Of a stretch of DNA of 64,000 bases, positions 54,681 to 63,701 are shown piece after piece. Each line of letters opens with the position of its first letter. Positions within the stretch are counted from its first letter, which is position 1. Both the position numbers and the translations under genes were made by a program. The notes beneath the pieces were generated by a model. It was not told the origin of the DNA. It did no database searches and saw nothing but the letters and a program-made list of their open reading frames with translations. The stretch comes from JBBQFC01 sp038321615 (GTDB taxonomy: Bacteria; Bacteroidota; Bacteroidia; Flavobacteriales_D; Cryomorphaceae), in the NCBI GenBank assembly GCA_038321615.1, contig JBBQFC010000012.1, positions 1-64,000 of the forward strand, read 5' to 3'.

Positions 54681-55132
54681 ATTGGTTACAATTTGGTGTG
54701 CCGAAAAGTAGAATAAGAATCCGTCTATTGGTGTCGATGTCGATAACTTTTATATCCGTTTTAGCGTCGCTGTGGAGATTGCACGCCTTCAATAAGTTGA
54801 AGTAGGACATCAGAAAAGCGAGATGAATACTTTTCCACGATGTGCACGAATAAATTTGTTTTTTAGCTTGGAACAACCATTCCAAATAACCTATTTTTGA
54901 ATTCGGAACGAACGTTCTATTGCAAATCAAAACCCAAAGACATAATCAAGATGGTTGCCTTTCCGGCTTCCATCGATGCGACTTTTATTGCCGGAAAGGG
55001 GTATAACGTCGGTGGTGGGATGAAGATTAATCCGGTTTGAGTTAATCCATAAGCTGTGCTTGTGCTTTGTCGCTCTTTGTATCAAATGTATCTTTGGGGG
55101 TGGGTTTTTTAGCTATCCCCCATTTTTAGCTA
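54681..55132. other. Gene-less 452-bp region with palindrome and a short SDR-like remnant
   Basis: The stretch between the T9SS cargo and the decayed TetR gene contains an 8-bp palindrome, GAACGTTC (54910-54917), of the sort TetR/AcrR proteins bind. A 29-codon frame at 54951-55040 has a product, ..S-I-D-A-T-F-I-A-G-K-G-Y-N-V-G-G-G.., that resembles the C-terminal end of short-chain dehydrogenases. That would be an internally deleted gene, but the match is short and uncertain. Nothing else is supported. Confidence 0.3.
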
Positions 55133-55783
55133 ATACCGAGAACCAAATCTTTTTCTGAGTCCGAAGTCTTGCAGAAAGCGGTGAAATTGTTTCGGAAGCA
55201 GGGTTATCACGCTACTTCTATGCAAAATTTGGTCGACTATGTGGGGATCAATAGAGCGAGCCTTTACGATACCTTCGGCAATAAGCGTCAGCTTTTTGAA
55301 AACGCCATTCGGAATTATAAAGATCAGAACCATCAATTTATTTCGGCTTATTTAGCAGTGGAGTTTAGCCTGGTACCGGGTTTGAGAGGCTTGTTCTATG
55401 GCGCGGTAGAAATGGCTTTGGGCGATGCAGATTGCAAGGGGTGCATGGTGGTAAATACCACCGCCGAGCTTTTACCCGGCGACCCTGAAATTTTGGGATT
55501 CCTTCGCGAAAATCAGCGGGATTTTGAGTCTATTTTTGTTCAATTCCTGACATGGGCCAAGGAACGCGGCGAACTTAATTCTTCGGCAAATGTTGAAGCA
55601 TCGGCTCTTTATTTATAAACCTTTCAAGGCGGCCTACAGGTAGTGGCTAAGGTAGATTGCGACCGAACAAGACTTCTTGCTGTGGTTGATGCAGCTTTGA
55701 AGGTGTTCCTAGTTGAAATTTTGCGTTCGCAAACTATTCCAGCGTGGAGGTGGGTGATAATGGAGTGCTTTACTTTGGCTTGA
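55133..55783 (+). pseudogene. TetR/AcrR-family regulator, start lost and internal stop
   Basis: The frame P-R-T-K-S-F-S-E-S-E-V-L-Q-K-A-V-K-L-F-R-K-Q-G-Y (split by reading, from 55136) is the standard TetR N-terminus. The codon where ATG is expected (55133-55135) is ATA, and the next in-frame start is a TTG at 55169, already inside the DNA-binding domain. The HTH (S-M-Q-N-L-V-D-Y-V-G-I-N-R-A-S-L-Y-D-T-F) and the ligand region are intact until TAA 55616-55618, after which the frame continues T-F-Q-G-G-L-Q-V-V-A-K-V-D, the normal C-terminal helix. Two independent lesions make it a pseudogene. Confidence 0.8.
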
Positions 55784-55809
55784 ACGCACCCGAACTGTCA
55801 ATGTAAGTT

Positions 55810-57081
55810 TTACCGTTTTCGGCCTTTCTTCTTTTTAACATTGGCATTGTGCAGGCTAAATTTGATGGGTAGGTTGTATTGCACCTTTACTGGACAGCCA
55901 AATTGCATTCCTGGATCCCAGCGTGGCATGGATCGCACTACACGGATACTCTCCTGATCGATATCAGGCGCAACGCTGCGCAGAATTTTTTCATCGATTA
56001 CGTTGCCCTCGGTATCGATTACGAAGGTTACGTAAACTTTTCCTTGGATTCCGTTATTCAATGATTCATGCGGATAAGATATATTCTTTCCGAGAAAGCT
56101 CAGCAGGGCGGCTTCCCCTCCCGGAAAACTCGGCATTCTCTCCACAAGGGTCATTTCTGATGGTTTGGAATAGGCTACCTGGGAAGCTCTTGATTTGGGT
56201 TTGAAAACTTCCTTTTCATTTATCGATTTGTTGAATGTGCTATCCACCTTCGTTCCATTTTCAGAAATCCTGACCACATATCCAACTTTATTCCCGTACT
56301 GAAAATGGCCTCTCTCATACAGTAAACCTTCTTCCGTGTATAATTCATAGGGTCCGTGTTGGAGGGAGTCATTGAAATTCAGAATTCTATAAATCGTGAG
56401 ATCCGTAGAATTTTCTGAAACATTGTATTCCACAAACTTCCCGTTTCCATTTGTTAGATTGGACGTGTTGATATCGTTGCCACTTCTATCGAGGGTTTTA
56501 AGAACGGTAATAGGACGGTCATCGAGGTATATGGCTCTGGTGTGAAGCTGACCATTTGGGAAATAGGTTTGAGTCTCCCCATCCAGAACATATTTTCTGA
56601 TCGTCCCTTCCCATTTTATTTGACCACTACTATAATAGTGTCGGCTGATGCCATTGCCCGCCGTATCAAGCCTGAGTTCGTAGCTCTTGGAGCCATTTTC
56701 AAAGTAGCCGTTTACACTATCGACAGCTCCTAGACTATAATAAAGTTCGCTACAAATTTTATTAGAAAGGGTGTATGTCCATTTCCCTTGCTTTAAATCC
56801 GATTCGTAACTGCCAAAAAAGTAAAGCCCGTCAGTAGGTTGCCCAAATTCCCATTTTCCGCTCCGTTCGCCACCCGAATAAAAACCTTGCGCTCTTATAT
56901 TACCATTATTGAGTTCGTTGTAAAGACCATCTTTTACGATCGAATCAGCGGACAACACTTCAAAGCGCTCTACCACCGCTCCTTTGGAATTCGTTTTTTC
57001 TACCCAGCTGCGTTGAGCGAAAGAAAAAGAACCCGATACAATAAATAGAAGAATGGTAAAAATTGGCTTGGATAGCTTCAT
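55810..57081 (-). CDS. MORN-repeat protein with C-terminal TonB domain
   Basis: 423 residues. Signal peptide (cut after S-F-S-F-A-Q), then MORN/YwqK-like repeats (about 50-290), each of the form G-x-Y-x2-G-x2-x-G-x-W-x-F (for example G-F-Y-S-G-G-E-R-S-G-K-W-E-F, G-S-Y-E-S-D-L-K-Q-G-K-W-T-Y, and R-G-H-F-Q-Y-G-N-K-V-G-Y), and a TonB C-terminal domain (about 320-410: Y-P-H-E-S-L-N-N-G-I-Q-G-K-V, V-R-S-M-P-R-W-D-P-G). There is no N-terminal membrane anchor, so it is a periplasmic or exported TonB-domain protein and cannot connect to ExbB/D directly. Divergent from the TonB-dependent receptor. Confidence 0.82.
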   Translation of the reverse strand: MKLSKPIFTILLFIVSGSFSFAQRSWVEKTNSKGAVVERFEVLSADSIVKDGLYNELNNGNIRAQGFYSGGERSGKWEFGQPTDGLYFFGSYESDLKQGKWTYTLSNKICSELYYSLGAVDSVNGYFENGSKSYELRLDTAGNGISRHYYSSGQIKWEGTIRKYVLDGETQTYFPNGQLHTRAIYLDDRPITVLKTLDRSGNDINTSNLTNGNGKFVEYNVSENSTDLTIYRILNFNDSLQHGPYELYTEEGLLYERGHFQYGNKVGYVVRISENGTKVDSTFNKSINEKEVFKPKSRASQVAYSKPSEMTLVERMPSFPGGEAALLSFLGKNISYPHESLNNGIQGKVYVTFVIDTEGNVIDEKILRSVAPDIDQESIRVVRSMPRWDPGMQFGCPVKVQYNLPIKFSLHNANVKKKKGRKR

Positions 57082-57284
57082 GAGATTTCGCTTTGGTCTA
57101 CATCTGGAACGCGATAATAGTAATTTGACATTTCAGTACAACTACGATGAGACTAAATCTTTCATTTGGTTGCATAAATTCCATCGAAATGTACTTTCAG
57201 TCATTCAATAAGTAGCTTCAGTCAATCTCATTTTCATTTTCCGTATCAGCGGGCGAGTTTTGGATCATCAAACCACACAATGCC

Positions 57285-59402
57285 ATGATTCGATTCGTTC
57301 TCTTTGCGCTTCTTCTTCCGGTTTCGGGTCTTGGCCAAACGGTATTGCAAGGCGTGATTGCCGATAAATCGGGGAGTACAATTCCCGGGGTAAATGTGTG
57401 GATAACTAATACGTACGATGGCGGTACCACCGATCCGAAAGGACGATTCAACTTCACGACTTCTTCCGATTCTACGCTGGAAATTCAAGCATCGGCAGTG
57501 GGATTTATCACTGCGCGACAAATTATTACCCGATCGTCGAAAGAAATTGAAATTACGCTGTACGAAAAAGTAAACGAGCTTAACGCTGTATCAATTACGG
57601 CCGGCTCCATCGAAGTAAGCGACAAGGCCACTTCTGTAGTACTGAAGCCGCTCGATATATACACCACTGCCGGTGCAATTGGCGATATTACGGGCGCGTT
57701 TAATACCCTTCCCGGCACTATGACAGTCGCCAACGATGGTCGGCTGTTCGTAAGGGGAGGCGATGCCACCGAAACAGCCATTTTCTTCGATGGACTTCGC
57801 GTAGGAAATGCTTACAATACCACCGGAGCCAACGTGCCGACGCGAAACCGATTTAACCCAAACCTATTCAAAGGGACTTTTTTCAGCACGGGCGGTTACT
57901 CAGCAGAATTTGGAGATGCGTTGTCTTCAATCCTCTCGTTGGAGTCGATCGATAAGCCGGTGCGGAATCAAACCGATATCTCACTTATGAGTGTAGGTGG
58001 GGGAGTGGCGAGCACTTTCGTCGGTAAAAACCAATCGCTTACCGCCGAGGTGAACGTACTCGACCTTACGCCCTACCAAGAATTAATTAAGCAGGATATA
58101 GATTTCGAACAAGCGCCAAAAGGGTTTTCTGCACAAGCGGTCTATCGCCATAATTGGGGGAAAGACGGGCTGGTGAAAAGCTTTTTGCAAGGTTCGCGAA
58201 ACAGTCTTATTATTTGGAATAAATTGCCTGGCGACGATAGCCGCGGGCAGCGCACTGCAATTCAGAACGATTTCGCATTTGGAAATACTTCCTACAAGAA
58301 AATGATGGCGGAGAAATGGCTGGCAGAAGGCGGATTTTCAATTAGTTCCAATACCGATAAGGTAGCTATCGACTCCAATAATTATGAGATCGACGAGCAG
58401 CTGATCCATGTAAAACAGAAGTTTACCTACTATGCTTCCGACGCGCTGAAGCTGCGAACCGGGGTAGAACTGTTTGCTCAGACTTATGATGAGCGTATCG
58501 TGGCGAGCCAATTGGAGCGCGGCTTCAACGATACCCGCGTATCTGTGTTTACCGAAGGAGAATATTTTGCAGGAAATGATTTCACGTTCCGCGCCGGCTT
58601 TCGATCCACAGCTTTTGGAAAAGCAAATCTTGTTAATCTGGAACCGCGTTTAGCTGCAGCCTACCGGCCGTACAAGGAAGGAACTATTTCGCTCGCCGCT
58701 GGCATGTTTTCGCAAACGCAGTCAGCAGATTTCACCGTGCTCAACGACGACATTTTACCGAGTCAATCGAAACACTTACAGCTCAGCTTTCAGCATAGTG
58801 ATGGCAACCGCACTTTACGGGCAGAGGGTTATTTAAAGTCCTACGATCGATTGGCGCTCGCCAACGGTACGACCGATGGAGAAGGCTATGCTCATGGGTT
58901 CGATGTGTTTTACCGGGATCGCGGAAGCATTGCCAATCTCGACTTTTGGGTGACTTACAGCTTCGTGCAAAGCCGACGTCAATTCGGAAGTTTCACCACG
59001 CAAGTGCAGCCATCGTACGCTCCGGCGCACAATATCTCGGTGGTGGGCAAGTATTGGGTGGAGCAATGGAAAACACTTTTTGGGGCTACCTGGGCCATGA
59101 ATAGTGGGTTCTCCTACGACGATCTGAACCGCCCGGGCGAAATGGAATCAATTACGCCCGCGTTTGCTTCACTTTCCTTAAATGCCAGCTACCTGATCCG
59201 TCAAAATCTCATTCTTCACGTGGCTTGCAACAATGTGTTGGGTCGCGACAATGTATTCGGCTACGACTACAGCAGTGCAACCGACGAAAACGGACAATTT
59301 CAATCCATCTCCCGGGGGCAAGTTGCCAAACGGTTTGCCTTTGTAGCCATATTCTGGACAATCTCGACCGACAAAAAAGCAAATCAACTCAACAATTTAT
59401 AA
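57285..59402 (+). CDS. TonB-dependent outer-membrane receptor
   Basis: 705 residues. Signal peptide (R-F-V-L-F-A-L-L-L-P-V-S-G, cut after L-G-Q), a carboxypeptidase-like regulatory domain (about 25-100: L-Q-G-V-I-A-D-K-S-G-S-T-I-P-G-V-N-V), a plug domain (about 105-230, with R-G-G-D-A-T-E-T-A-I-F-F-D-G-L) and a C-terminal 22-strand-type barrel. Short for a SusC protein and without a SusD partner, so more likely a receptor for a siderophore, cobalamin or another small ligand, or a surface protein. Substrate unknown. Followed by a small TPR gene (24-bp gap). Confidence 0.9.
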   Translation: MIRFVLFALLLPVSGLGQTVLQGVIADKSGSTIPGVNVWITNTYDGGTTDPKGRFNFTTSSDSTLEIQASAVGFITARQIITRSSKEIEITLYEKVNELNAVSITAGSIEVSDKATSVVLKPLDIYTTAGAIGDITGAFNTLPGTMTVANDGRLFVRGGDATETAIFFDGLRVGNAYNTTGANVPTRNRFNPNLFKGTFFSTGGYSAEFGDALSSILSLESIDKPVRNQTDISLMSVGGGVASTFVGKNQSLTAEVNVLDLTPYQELIKQDIDFEQAPKGFSAQAVYRHNWGKDGLVKSFLQGSRNSLIIWNKLPGDDSRGQRTAIQNDFAFGNTSYKKMMAEKWLAEGGFSISSNTDKVAIDSNNYEIDEQLIHVKQKFTYYASDALKLRTGVELFAQTYDERIVASQLERGFNDTRVSVFTEGEYFAGNDFTFRAGFRSTAFGKANLVNLEPRLAAAYRPYKEGTISLAAGMFSQTQSADFTVLNDDILPSQSKHLQLSFQHSDGNRTLRAEGYLKSYDRLALANGTTDGEGYAHGFDVFYRDRGSIANLDFWVTYSFVQSRRQFGSFTTQVQPSYAPAHNISVVGKYWVEQWKTLFGATWAMNSGFSYDDLNRPGEMESITPAFASLSLNASYLIRQNLILHVACNNVLGRDNVFGYDYSSATDENGQFQSISRGQVAKRFAFVAIFWTISTDKKANQLNNL

Positions 59403-59425
59403 TCAACTTTCAAAAACAAAACATC

Positions 59426-60061
59426 ATGAAAACCCTACACACTTTTTTCTTCGCCCTACTTTTTGCCACAATCTCTGTTGCCCAGCCACCTGCATACCAG
59501 CGCGCCATGGGCGAAGCACTCGGACAGATGGGAGCCGCCGAAAGCCCCGATGATCTGCTCGCCGCTGCAAATACTTTTGAGCGTATTTCGGCGCAAGCCC
59601 CAGATCAATATTTGCCCAATTATTACGCGGCCTTGAGCCTTATCAACCGCAGCTTCATGCTTAGCACAGCCGATGAAAAAGACCAAAGCCTAAACCGTGC
59701 GCTTGAATTAGTAGAAAATGCTGAAAAGATAGCTCCTGGAAATTCCGAATTGGAAACCCTGCGGGGCTATGCTTTTATGGCCAAATTAACAGTCGATCCA
59801 GCATCGCGCGGACAGCAATTTTCAGCGCTCACTTACCAGTCTTTTGGTAAGGCCATGGCCATGGATTCGAATAATCCGCGGCCGGCAGCCTTGATGGCTC
59901 GTATGGAATTGGGTACTGCGCAATACTTTGGTAGCGATACGTCGAAGCCTTGCGGCATGGCGCAAAAAGCCATCGCGCTATACGAAGCCGAAAAGGCTAC
60001 AGGTTTTGATCCGTCCTGGGGCAGAGATTTGGCCGACCAAGTGGCCGAAGGATGCAAATAA
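59426..60061 (+). CDS. Small secreted TPR-like protein
   Basis: 211 residues from ATG 59426, which gives a signal peptide (K-T-L-H-T-F-F-F-A-L-L-F-A-T-I, cut after S-V-A-Q). A longer upstream frame lies in the receptor gene. The mature part is helical with TPR-like hairpins (A-A-N-T-F-E-R-I-S-A-Q-A-P-D-Q-Y-L-P-N-Y-Y-A-A-L-S, L-E-L-V-E-N-A-E-K-I-A-P-G-N-S-E-L-E-T-L-R-G-Y). It follows the receptor by 24 bp and probably shares its transcript, so it could be a periplasmic partner of it. Function unknown. Confidence 0.75.
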   Translation: MKTLHTFFFALLFATISVAQPPAYQRAMGEALGQMGAAESPDDLLAAANTFERISAQAPDQYLPNYYAALSLINRSFMLSTADEKDQSLNRALELVENAEKIAPGNSELETLRGYAFMAKLTVDPASRGQQFSALTYQSFGKAMAMDSNNPRPAALMARMELGTAQYFGSDTSKPCGMAQKAIALYEAEKATGFDPSWGRDLADQVAEGCK

Positions 60062-60129
60062 TCATTCATATTATCAACCTGCTCCTTCCTTGCGATTTGT
60101 GAGGAAGGGGCTTTTTTATCACCTTCACC

Positions 60130-61245
60130 ATGCCGTCAACAATCGAAATGAAAAAATTCGCATCTGCCCGAACTTGGAGAGAGGATACCTACAATTTTTA
60201 CGATCCGCGCCATTTCGGTCGTTACCTGAAGATTAATGCCATTCTCGCTTTAATCATTAGTTTTTTCCTCTGCTCGGATTGTTTTGACTCTTTGGAAGGC
60301 CTTCGCTCCTTTTTTATCGATTACTATTTGTTTTCGTTTTCGATCGCCTTAACGCTGAGTTTTGGCGTAAACAGGATAATCGTTTACAGCGACAGTCGGT
60401 TTTCCTGGTTGGAAATGCCCTTAAAGCGCCTGAGCTTCGATCTCTTTGCGGTCGGTTTTTTTTCCTTTACCACGGCCTGTATTTTTCAGGTTATTTTCGG
60501 GCTATTCATTTGGCAAAATATTTCGATCAGCAACCTTCCCCGATTTTTGGATGTATTGCTTTCCAGCGCGATATTACCAACGGTTATTTCACTGGCAATT
60601 ACGCTTTTCTTTACCAGTCGTTCGTTCTTTTTGGAATGGAGGCAGGCAGCGGTTGAAGCAGAGCAAATGCGGAGCGAGCGATTGGCCGGCCAATACCAAA
60701 GCTTAAAGGATCAATTGAACCCTCATTTTCTGTTCAATTCCTTGAATGTGCTCAGCAATTTGGTACACGAGAATCCTGCGGAAGCCAATATTTTTATTGA
60801 GAAACTATCCCGGGTTTACAGGTACGTTCTGGAAGTTCAGAACGAAGAATTGGTAGATATACATCGGGAATTGAGTTTCGCACGAAGCTTTCTAGAATTG
60901 CAAAAAATCAGATTCGGCGATAAACTTCAATTTGTATTGCCGGAAGGCGATGAACTAGCAGGTAAATTGCCGCCCTTATCGCTGCAATTGCTGCTCGAAA
61001 ACGCGATAAAACACAATGCCGCAACGCGTGATAAGCCCCTAAAGATTGACGTGATTGTTTCGGGCGATACCATTTCGGTATGGAACACACTTAATCCGCT
61101 TCTTGAGCGGGAAAATTCAACCGGCATCGGGCTGAATAATATCAAGGAGCGGTATCGTTTTCTCACCAATGACGAAGTATCCATCGAACGCACGAACGAT
61201 TTTTTTCGGGTATCCTTGCCAATTATTAAATCGGTTGAATCATGA
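60130..61245 (+). CDS. LytS/YehU-type sensor histidine kinase
   Basis: 371 residues. Four N-terminal membrane helices (about 33-53, 60-80, 98-120 and 140-160), a short linker and the His_kinase domain: Q-L-N-P-H-F-L-F-N-S-L-N near 205 (phospho-acceptor His), then N-A-I-K-H-N and G-I-G-L-N-N-I-K-E-R-Y of the ATPase. This kinase group pairs with LytTR regulators; the cognate gene overlaps its end by 4 bp. The ligand or signal is unknown; the receptor upstream is an obvious candidate partner. Confidence 0.93.
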   Translation: MPSTIEMKKFASARTWREDTYNFYDPRHFGRYLKINAILALIISFFLCSDCFDSLEGLRSFFIDYYLFSFSIALTLSFGVNRIIVYSDSRFSWLEMPLKRLSFDLFAVGFFSFTTACIFQVIFGLFIWQNISISNLPRFLDVLLSSAILPTVISLAITLFFTSRSFFLEWRQAAVEAEQMRSERLAGQYQSLKDQLNPHFLFNSLNVLSNLVHENPAEANIFIEKLSRVYRYVLEVQNEELVDIHRELSFARSFLELQKIRFGDKLQFVLPEGDELAGKLPPLSLQLLLENAIKHNAATRDKPLKIDVIVSGDTISVWNTLNPLLERENSTGIGLNNIKERYRFLTNDEVSIERTNDFFRVSLPIIKSVES

Positions 61246-62003
61246 ATATTGTCCTTATTGAAGACGAGGAGCAAGCGGCAAGGCGTTTATCGCGGATGGT
61301 GCGTGAAATCCTGCCACAAGATTTTCTCCACGGACCTTTGGAATCAATTTCTCAAGCGATAAGCTGGTTTCAAAGCAATCCGGAACCCGACCTTGTCCTG
61401 CTCGATATTCATCTGGCTGATGGCTTATCGTTCGCCATTTTTGATGCCGTCGCCGTAAGCGCGCCTATTATTTTCACTACAGCCTATGATCAATACGCCA
61501 TCCGAGCATTTAAACTCAATAGCATCGATTATCTTTTGAAGCCCATCGAAACAGATCAACTCAAGGCGGCACTTGGAAAATGGCAAGACCGTAAATTGTC
61601 GAAAGCACCTGTTTTACTTGGGAATGATTGGCATAGGGAATTGAATAACGATATGAACCGAAAGTTCAAACAGCGATTTCTTAGCAGGGTGGGAGATAAA
61701 TTGCAGGCTGTGGAGACCAAGGACGTGCTTTACGTTTTTTCCGAAAACAAGGGTACCTATCTCCACACCGAATCGCATAAAAACCTGTTGATCGATTTGC
61801 CACTCGAGCAGGTAGAACCTATTCTCGACCCCGCTATTTTTTTTAGAATAAATAGGCAGTACATGATTCGTTTTGAAGCGATTGAGAAGATGCTGGCCTA
61901 TTCCAATTCGCGTTTGAAAGTGAGCTTGCGCGGATGCGACGATGCCGATATTGTGCTGAGCCGGGAGAAAACGCGGGAGTTTAAAGAGTGGCTTGATGGG
62001 TGA
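61242..62003 (+). CDS. LytTR-family response regulator
   Basis: 253 residues. Receiver domain (1-120) with acidic pocket E-D-E at 7-9, phospho-acceptor Asp55 in L-L-D-I-H-L, and K-P-I near 106, then a LytTR DNA-binding domain (about 145-250) with F-L-S-R-V-G-D-K-L-Q-A-V, E-N-K-G-T-Y-L, F-F-R-I-N-R-Q-Y-M-I. Coupled to the kinase by an ATGA overlap. Targets unknown; no repeats typical of LytTR operators were identified near the TonB receptor promoter. Confidence 0.93.
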   Translation: MNIVLIEDEEQAARRLSRMVREILPQDFLHGPLESISQAISWFQSNPEPDLVLLDIHLADGLSFAIFDAVAVSAPIIFTTAYDQYAIRAFKLNSIDYLLKPIETDQLKAALGKWQDRKLSKAPVLLGNDWHRELNNDMNRKFKQRFLSRVGDKLQAVETKDVLYVFSENKGTYLHTESHKNLLIDLPLEQVEPILDPAIFFRINRQYMIRFEAIEKMLAYSNSRLKVSLRGCDDADIVLSREKTREFKEWLDG

Positions 62004-62075
62004 ATTTATTTCGATTTCATCCATCACGCAAAAGAAATAGATCGATCGTGACCCCTTATTCGAACTGAACTCCTA

Positions 62076-62571
62076 ATGCGATCCGTTTTTTTAAATGCGG
62101 TCAGCCCTTTTACCCGGTTTATTGCACCCGAATTCCTGCGTCGCATAGCCGGGCAAAAGTTGATTTTGCCTTTTTATCTTGCTTTTTCCGACATGGCGCT
62201 TCCACATATTGACAGCCTTTATGGTTTAAAATTCGAAGTAATTTCTGGGCGATCTCGATTTTCTTTTGAAGTACTATTCGCCTATCGATTTGCACCAGCC
62301 GATTAAGATGGCCAATGGGGAGCAAGAACTTAAGCGGCCCCGTTTTTTCCTACCGTTCAATGACGGCTTAAGTTGATCTTGCGATATATTGACTCCAATT
62401 CTCTTTAAAAAAAGGCTTGCCCGCCACCAGTTTTCTAAACTCGGGTTTTTCCCACAGCGATTTTTGGGTCCAGATCAAACAGTCGATCAGATGGCGATTG
62501 TTTATTTACTTGGTCTAGCGTCTGTGCTGGCTTCAGAATCCGATCGAAAATACTTTTTTCAGCTCATATAA
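62076..62571 (+). pseudogene. Decayed polysaccharide deacetylase gene
   Basis: Three reading frames together reconstruct a NodB-type deacetylase N-terminus. 62076 onward reads G-Q-K-L-I-L-P-F-Y-L-A-F-S-D..H-I-D-S-L-Y. A shift near 62230-62250 gives D-L-D-F-L-L-K-Y-Y-S-P-I-D-L-H and F-F-L-P-F-N-D-G (family motif F-x-L-S-F-D-D-G), then a stop. In the 7-A run near 62400 a further shift gives K-K-G-L-P-A-T-S-F-L-N-S-G-F. No single frame is functional. The metal Asp of DDG already reads N-D-G here. Confidence 0.7.
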
Positions 62572-62657
62572 CTTTAAAGATTAAGCTGTGCTTATCTCAA
62601 ATTTGCTGAATTTGGGCTAAGAAGAGCGGTTGCATTTACACGAGTCGAATTCTCGGG

Positions 62658-63518
62658 TTGTCCTTAATGTTCCTTGTATGCAGTGAGGCAGCGAAAGGTC
62701 AAAATTCAAGAATCAATAGAGGGTACGGGAAAGGTGATATCTATTTTTACTGGGGTTGGAATAGAGCACATTATACCAATTCCGATATTCGCCTGAGGGG
62801 CGAAAGTTATGATTTCACCATCTACGACGTGGTTGCCAAAGATCATCCTACAAGCTTTAGTTTTGAATCCTATTTGAATCCTGCCAATCTCACTATTCCT
62901 CAAACTGATTCCCGGATTGGATATTTTTTCAACGATCATTACAATATTTCATTAGGTTTCGACCACGTGAAGTAAGTGGTTCAGCGATATCAAACGATTA
63001 ATATCGATGGTTTTATTCACGATACAGGCACCGTTCACGATGGCGATTATAATGGCCCTATTGAAATTAATCCGCGGTTTCTATTGTTTGAACACACCGA
63101 TAAATTGAATTATATCAACCTGGAGCTGCGGCGGATGGATGAATTGGTTAATTTCAAATGGGCGTCTATTAACCTTACAGCAGGATTGACAGAAGGAGCG
63201 GTGGTTCCACGTACGGATGCCGATTTACTAAATTATCCGGAGAACGATAGGTATCACCTTTCGGGCTATGGAGTGGGAATGTTGGGAGGTGTGAATTTCA
63301 CCTTCTTCGATCATTTCTTCATTCAATCCGAATTCAAAGGCGGTTTTATTGATTTGCCCAGTTTGCGAACCACCCCCATCGAGTTTAGACAGGGGGCATC
63401 AAAGTTTCTTTTTCGGGCAGGATAATTTGGTTTTTGGATGGGTTTTTCACCCGCGGAAAACTTGAATTTCGGCGTAACCCGTAATTTAGTTCATTCGACT
63501 CCGAAGCGCAATGTTTGA
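62658..63518 (+). pseudogene. Outer-membrane barrel protein gene with in-frame stops
   Basis: A frame encodes a signal-like start (I-L-G-L-S-L-M-F-L-V-C-S-E-A-A-K-G-Q) and beta-barrel-type sequence (G-D-I-Y-F-Y-W-G-W-N-R-A, R-I-G-Y-F-F-N-D-H-Y-N-I-S-L-G-F-D-H). It stops at TAA 62973-62975, continues in the same frame (R-Y-Q-T-I-N-I-D-G, G-M-L-G-G-V-N-F-T-F-F-D-H-F-F-I), stops again at 63423-63425 and tails off to TGA 63516-63518. The two stops sit within otherwise coherent barrel sequence. No clear ATG at the expected start (about 62634, ATT). Confidence 0.7.
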
Positions 63519-63701
63519 TTTCCTGCGCTCTAAGGACATCGCGGTTGATTATATACTTTTGATTGTTGGTTAGATGGAACGTTGCCCGATGCGAAAATAC
63601 ATCCCATAAGATCCTTTAAATTAGCGACCGTATGTGTTATGCAGCGCGGCATCAGTTTCGACTATTTTTATAATTTGATAAACGTAAATTGTCAATGGTG
63701 A

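Noticed and set aside
55810..57081. Reading the MORN protein as a 'YwqK-family antitoxin'
   Set aside because: That name comes from the repeat family only; a signal peptide and TonB domain are present and no toxin partner is adjacent.
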